DNA of 64,000 bases from Mallotus nudiflorus (taxonomy: Eukaryota > Streptophyta > Magnoliopsida > Malpighiales > Euphorbiaceae), in NCBI GenBank assembly GCA_947683625.1, contig CANTUR010000049.1, forward strand, positions 2,458,501 through 2,522,500. The letters are read 5' to 3'. Below the pieces are notes generated by a model that saw only the letters and a program-made list of their open reading frames with translations, was not told the DNA's origin and did no database searches. The translations under genes and the position numbers were made by a program. How positions within the stretch are numbered: position 1 is the stretch's first letter; every line of letters starts with the position of its first letter. Positions 59,613 through 64,000 of the stretch are shown here, piece by piece.

Positions 59613-60868
59613 TTCACCAAATTCAGCAGATCACTAAAGTAGATTTGAATGATGCTGATCTTGAGTCTCTCTTTTCAGAAGAAGAAGAAGCTTGCCAGGT
59701 TTATTTTTGGTATATTTTAAATTATATGCATGTTTTATTAATGAATTATTCTTAAAATGTTTTTAAGTATATTTATAGTCTATTTTATAATTAAATTAAA
59801 TTTATTGACGTATATATATTCGAAATATACTTGGTTTATTTTTTATATATTTCTAGTATATATATGATTTATATTATTATTTTAATTAATGTCATGCATC
59901 ATTTATTTTATGAATGTATGTTTTATATAATAATGAAGGATATCAATAGAACGTGGTACCCAGTGGGCAGTACTAGGACCAAGTACATACCGGTACGATG
60001 ATAGATTTTAGGTTATATTATTAACCTATTTGTGGATATTGATTGGATTGATTTATTTGATGTGAGATATGATTTGAGAGTGTAATTGCTGGAGCTCGGT
60101 TGACCAAGTGTCTCGGGGCCAATCACACAGACAGTCAAACTGCTAGAGCTTGATTGACTTAGTGTCTCAGGGCCAGTCTACTGTCCAAATGGAATAAGTG
60201 AAATTATTTGGAATAAGTGAGCCTGTATGGCTAGAGTGTTGTCTAACACTATTTGAGGTTGTGATCATTTAGGGTTCTATTTGATCCTTTATAATCAGAT
60301 ATTATTTTCAGTATATATATGAAATGATTTTGTTACATATGTGTGATTTTGCCTGTATATATATTTATTATATATATTATTGAATGTGTGCATTGTCATT
60401 TAGTTATGCATGTATATATATTATAACAATTCACTCAATGAGGTTTGATTCCCCTCCGTTGACTATTTTTCAGGAGAGTTTTCATCTTTAGACCTTAGTA
60501 GCAAACCCTTACGCTGGATTTCTTCTGCCCCGACTTTATTATATAAACTGCTTACTTGACTTTATTTTATTTTTTAGACACTGCAGTAGTTATAGTCAGT
60601 TTGTGGAATTTATGTATTATATTTGTATGAGATATTTATTTTAAAGATTTGAACTGAGATTGTATTAAAAGTTTATATCTATATATGAGATGGATTATTA
60701 TTTTACTTTATTTATGAGATTTATTTCCACTGCAAAATATTTTATTTATGTTGTTATTTATATTGCATGCTTTTATTTTATTTTAAAGGCTTGCTACTGG
60801 TTCCAGATTCGAAAGAATTCCCATTCCCTAGCAGCGGTCATGACCCCTATTTTAGGTCATGACAAAGT

Positions 60869-60880
60869 TGGCATCAGAGT
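60869..60880 (+). promoter_or_regulatory. TE-E primer-binding site
   Basis: TGGCATCAGAGT, two changes from the initiator-Met primer site, four bases after the LTR end. Confidence 0.8.
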
Positions 60881-61036
60881 GGAGTTCTGTGTCAGGGCTT
60901 AGTTATGTGAGTTGTGGCCCTAGTTTTCAATGTTGTGTTTTCTTTTGAAACTACTGCAGTGAATTAGGTTCGAGTATGTCTTGATGAGTATTCCTTACTT
61001 TAGTTTTTTACGTTATTCCTTCGTTGTTGTCTGAAC

Positions 61037-61060
61037 TCTTATGTTTGTCTTTTCAGAATG
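61037..61060 (+). promoter_or_regulatory. Splice-acceptor-like site at the gag start
   Basis: A pyrimidine-rich stretch ending TTTGTCTTTTCAG is followed by A and the gag ATG at 61058. TE-A (6090-6104, minus), TE-C (31731-31745, minus) and TE-D (40282-40295) keep the same arrangement. Use as an acceptor is inferred. Confidence 0.5.
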
Positions 61061-62616
61061 AGGAGGCGAGCGCGTGTCGCTCCACTGATTGTTGAGGCTG
61101 AGGATGATGAGTCCTTTCAGGATGAGGTTTTACTTCCTAAGCCACCAGTTAGACGCATAAGTCATGGCAGAGGTAGACCTCGAGGAGTGACAGGTCGCCA
61201 TAGACAGAGAGGATACAGGATGAGGAGCTTGTAAAGCCTGAGTACGAGGATGTTCCTATACCTCTAGTTGTTCTGCCTGTTCTGCCTACCTATCAATAGG
61301 GTATGCTTGACCTTGAGGCAGCTCTGTTTTATGCTAGAGTTGGCAGGATCACTTTTGATAGGACTTTCGATCTTCTAGACTTCTTGTATACGATTGAGAC
61401 TAGGACTCGAACTGCTCACACTGAGTACCAGCAGATCATGATCGTTGTTTTGTCTATTGAGGGACCAACCCTGGATTGGTTCATTCAGATGATTCGATCG
61501 TATATGTTGATGATGACCTAGACTCAGTTCAGAGAGCAATTCATGAGGAGATTCTGCCCAGAGCCGTTTTGTATGAGTTATCATCTCCGATTGACCAGTA
61601 TTTCTCATGGTGACTGATCTGTTGAGGAGTACACTTGAGAGTTCCTCTAACTTGGCAGATATGTAAAGGATCTGATGCGAGACCAGTACTTTGCAGTTAC
61701 TATATATGTCACCGGATTGGATTATGCATTTATTGGTATGCCTACAGTGGACCTTACTCTGGAGTTAGTGATTGAGTTGGCTAAGGAGATTAAGTTGAGG
61801 CTAGTCAGGCAGGGAGCTGTGCCTGATTATTACTAGCTAGGTGTTCAGTCAGGTGGATTCCAGACTACTCCATACTCGAGTTTTCAGATTAGTTCGAGTA
61901 GTCAACAGAGAGGTCCAGCTCAGTAGAGATAAAGATAGCAACAACGAGTACATCAGAGCAGTAGACATGACCGTTGAGGTCGAGGACAGGCCAGAGTCTT
62001 CCATCTCACTCAGTAGGATGCTCAAGCATCTAATGCAGTCATGGCAGGTATTATTTTTGTTTGTTACCTGGATGCATAGGTTTTGTTTGATCCGGGTGCC
62101 AAGCATTCATTTATTTCACCTGTTTTTGCTTCTAAGTCTTGTTAGTAAGCTTCGAGGATGGCTTTTCCTGTGTGTTGCCACTCCTCTAAGTGATTCTTTG
62201 GACACCGATATTGTTCTTTCTGATTGTCCAGTTCTCGTGGGAGGTAGAGAATTATCCGCTGACTTAATTTTGTTGAATGTGATAGAGTTTGATGTTATTC
62301 TAGGTATGGATTGGTTATCTCAACACTATGCCGTGGTGGATTGTTGGAGTAAAGAGGTGACTTTTAGAATTCCTGGTGAAGAAGAATTTATGTTTGTGGT
62401 TGAAAGGAGTTCAGCACCTCAGAATCTCATTTCTGCTTTTACGGCTAGGAAGTTGCTGAGGAAAGGTTGTCAGGGATATTTGGCATTGGTCAGGGATACT
62501 TCAGTGGAGAAGTTATCACTCACAGATGTTCCTGTTGCCTGTGAGTTTTCTGATGTTTTTCTTGAGGAGTTGCCAGGTTTACCACCTCATAGAGAGATTG
62601 AGTTCTGTATAGATGT
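61058..62616 (+). pseudogene. TE-E gag-protease-RT(start) pseudogene
   Basis: It starts MRRRARVAP. Capsid pieces are readable at 61303-61800 in broken frames. The zinc-knuckle segment is absent: near 61975 the sequence jumps across about 390 bases relative to TE-C at a GAGGTC microhomology. Protease follows (LFDPGAKHSF in one frame, VILGMDWLSQHY in the next) and is open at 61841-62632 only through a frame change. The RT N-terminal segment (LPGLPPHREIEFCIDV) ends at about 62616, where LTR sequence begins. Confidence 0.85.
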
Positions 62617-63177
62617 TACATATATAAAATGATTAAATGATTTTGTTACATCTGTGTGATTTTGCGTCTATATATATTTATTATATATATTATTGAATGT
62701 GTGCATTGTCATTTAGTTATGCATGTATATATATTATAACAATTCATTCAATGAGGTTTGACTCCCCTCCGTTGACTATTTTTCAAGAGAGTTTTAATTT
62801 TCAGACCTCAGTAGCAGACCCTTACGCCAAATTTCTTTTGCCCCGACTTTACTATGTAAACTGCTTACTTGACTTTATTTTATATTCTAGACACTACAGT
62901 AGTTATAGTCAGTTTGTGAAATTTATGTATTATATTTGTATGAGATATGTATTTTAAAGATTTGAATTGAGATTGCATTAAAAGTTTATATATATATATG
63001 AGATGGATTATTATTTTACTTTATTTATGAGATTTATTTCCACTGCAAAATATTTTATTTATGTTGTTATTTATATTGTATGCTTTTATTTTATTTTAAA
63101 GGCTTGCTACGGGTTCCGGATTTGAAAGAATTCCCATTCCCTAGCGTTGGTCATGACCCTTGTTTTGGGTCGTGACA
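62617..63177 (+). repeat. TE-E partial 3' LTR
   Basis: Last 561 bp of the LTR, homologous to about 60312-60864 and ending GGGTCGTGACA. The upstream LTR part is deleted together with most of pol. The 62697-62957 frame is LTR sequence. Confidence 0.92.
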
Positions 63178-63182
63178 TTAAA
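63178..63182. repeat. TE-E target duplication, right copy (TTAAA)
   Basis: Matches 54456-54460. The outer solo LTR continues after it. Confidence 0.9.
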
Positions 63183-63646
63183 GCTGCATATGCTGACTTA
63201 GACTCAATATATGTAAACTCAAAAGAACTTGAATTTTGACAAACAACCTCAATTTAGAAAGTTTAAGATGTCTACTTCAAATATCTAGAATATCACTTTC
63301 TCATTATAAAATTCTAAAGAGTGTCAAAAGTTTCATAGACTCTCAGAGGTCGAATTAGCCCTTCTTCTATTTGCTTTAATCCGTTCTTAGATTAGTTCCT
63401 AACTTTTAGTTTCTATTGTTTTCATTCAAAATTAGTTCCAAAAATATGAACCCTACAAAATCAATGCAAAAGCAATGTAAAAGTATAATAATTAACTAAA
63501 AATGTATAAAATAACGAAAACAATGAACTAGTTTGACTGTTAATGCAAATAATCTTAAATCATGCTTTTAACAGATAAAAACCTATATTTCTAATAATGA
63601 AATGCAACTATTTAACACTTAAAATATCTCATTTTTAGCACTTATC

Positions 63647-63649
<3 letters not shown>

Positions 63650-63724
<75 letters not shown>
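63650..63724. repeat. (ATT)n microsatellite, about 25 units
   Basis: An uninterrupted TTA/ATT run directly after the outer solo LTR. The LTR probably inserted into or next to this repeat. Confidence 0.97.
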
Positions 63725-63725
<1 letters not shown>

Positions 63726-64000
63726 TTTGTGTTTGAATATCTTTAGAAATTAAAATGTGTTAAAAGTAAGTCTTTACCTTTTGTGATTCACCTTTTTATT
63801 TTTTTTTTCATAAGAAACTCAATTTAAAATAATTAATATTATTATATTAATTTCAAAGTTCTAATAGTAAACAAATTGAAAGGCCAAAATTGTAAGTATA
63901 TGTTAAAAATTTATTTTTCATACTCTAATAAACCAAGAAGAAATGACATATTTTTCCTTTTTTAATTTTATTTTCAAGTGTATTTTCACCCCTTTTTTAA
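63725..64000. other. AT-rich flank, no feature seen
   Basis: T-rich sequence with no coding pattern or element homology recognised. Confidence 0.5.

Larger units (their letters stand above)
56550..59698 (+). mobile_element. Endogenous pararetrovirus fragment (Caulimoviridae)
   Basis: About 3.15 kb of plant pararetrovirus DNA inside an LTR. In order it carries movement protein, a proline-rich linker, a coiled coil, a capsid region and a zinc knuckle, all on one strand, as in caulimovirids with a movement-capsid polyprotein. Protease, RT and RNase H are missing. The genus is not certain; petuvirus- or florendovirus-like organisation is possible. Flanks on both sides are TE-E LTR. Several stops and at least two frameshifts show a fossil, non-functional copy. 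Confidence 0.85.
54461..60864 (+). repeat. TE-E 5' LTR, interrupted
   Basis: It begins TGTAATATCC and ends TTAGGTCATGACA. The LTR parts 54461-about 56549 and about 59699-60864 add up to about 3.25 kb. It includes the leader donor-like site (GT at 55198), H1 and H2 (56248-56331), the conserved AGAACGTGGTACCCAGTGGG segment and the twin hairpins (about 60089-60183). At the viral insertion about 60-75 LTR bases are missing compared with the solo LTR. Confidence 0.9.
54461..63177 (+). mobile_element. TE-E: chromovirus deletion derivative with pararetrovirus insert
   Basis: Plus-strand element: 5' LTR 54461-60864 (interrupted by a viral fragment), primer site, gag, protease and the start of RT (61058-about 62616), then directly the last 561 bp of a 3' LTR (62617-63177). 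TTAAA flanks both ends, so this was one insertion that later lost RT to mid-LTR, about 5-6 kb judged from TE-C. It cannot move by itself. Confidence 0.93.
53172..63647. mobile_element. Solo LTR of a different family (possibly Athila-like) hosting TE-E
   Basis: With TE-E removed, 53172-54460 joins 63183-63647 to give about 1.75 kb bounded by TGGTGTGTGAAATCTGC and GCACTTATCA, with TTTAT on both sides and no internal retrotransposon genes. The opening phrase (AAATCTGCAAGTATACAGAATCGTGC) resembles long LTRs of Athila-type elements, from memory only. Orientation is undetermined. It carries a 63-bp tandem duplication at 53670-53795. Confidence 0.6.

Noticed and set aside
63650..63724. Regular short repeat that might suggest a CRISPR-like array
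   Set aside because: It is a pure trinucleotide microsatellite without spacers, in a plant genome.

Overview
The window is gene-poor, AT-rich plant nuclear DNA, most likely from a eudicot. Nearly all of it is retrotransposons inserted into one another. The evidence is plant Ty3/gypsy chromovirus and Tat-lineage proteins, a Ty1/copia element with an initiator-Met primer site, a plant LINE with a CCHC-type ORF1, and a fossil plant pararetrovirus. No intact host gene, tRNA, rRNA or CRISPR array was found. The species cannot be determined from the sequence. Every polyprotein is broken by stops or frameshifts, many of them CAG to TAG changes, so nothing here looks autonomously active.

Layout, left half. 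TE-A (1-9568, minus strand, left edge outside the window) is a chromovirus of the Tekay/Del type with LTRs of about 3.3 kb. It sits inside TE-B, a Tat-lineage element (minus; visible 9569-20026) with an LTR at 17789-20026. TE-B cut into the pol gene of an old plus-strand chromovirus, TE-D (20027-21125 and 35164-44087). TE-D was cut again by TE-C (21126-35158, minus, TSD GTTTG). A plus-strand solo LTR (22962-26120, TSD ATTTC) lies in the 3' LTR of TE-C. TE-D has an internal-LTR-internal-partial LTR structure.

Layout, right half. A LINE-like insertion (44566-51325) lies between imperfect 15-bp duplications and carries a nested Ty1/copia element (44674-49468, TSD AAACT). After an apparently gene-free stretch (51341-53171) comes a solo LTR of another family (53172-63647, TSD TTTAT). 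It holds TE-E (54461-63177, TSD TTAAA), an internally deleted chromovirus. The 5' LTR of TE-E is interrupted by a decayed pararetrovirus fragment (about 56550-59698) carrying movement-protein, coiled-coil, capsid and zinc-knuckle regions.

What stands out. The related chromovirus LTRs carry conserved hairpins. Some stem positions differ between copies by changes on both arms that preserve pairing, which suggests a selected RNA or DNA structure. The gag start codon directly follows a strong splice-acceptor-like sequence and the LTR carries a donor-like sequence, so a spliced leader is plausible. TE-B has a G-patch-like segment between protease and RT, and an exon-like antisense coding remnant downstream of integrase. 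All boundaries were read by eye from TG...CA ends, primer sites, polypurine tracts and target duplications; no alignment software was used.
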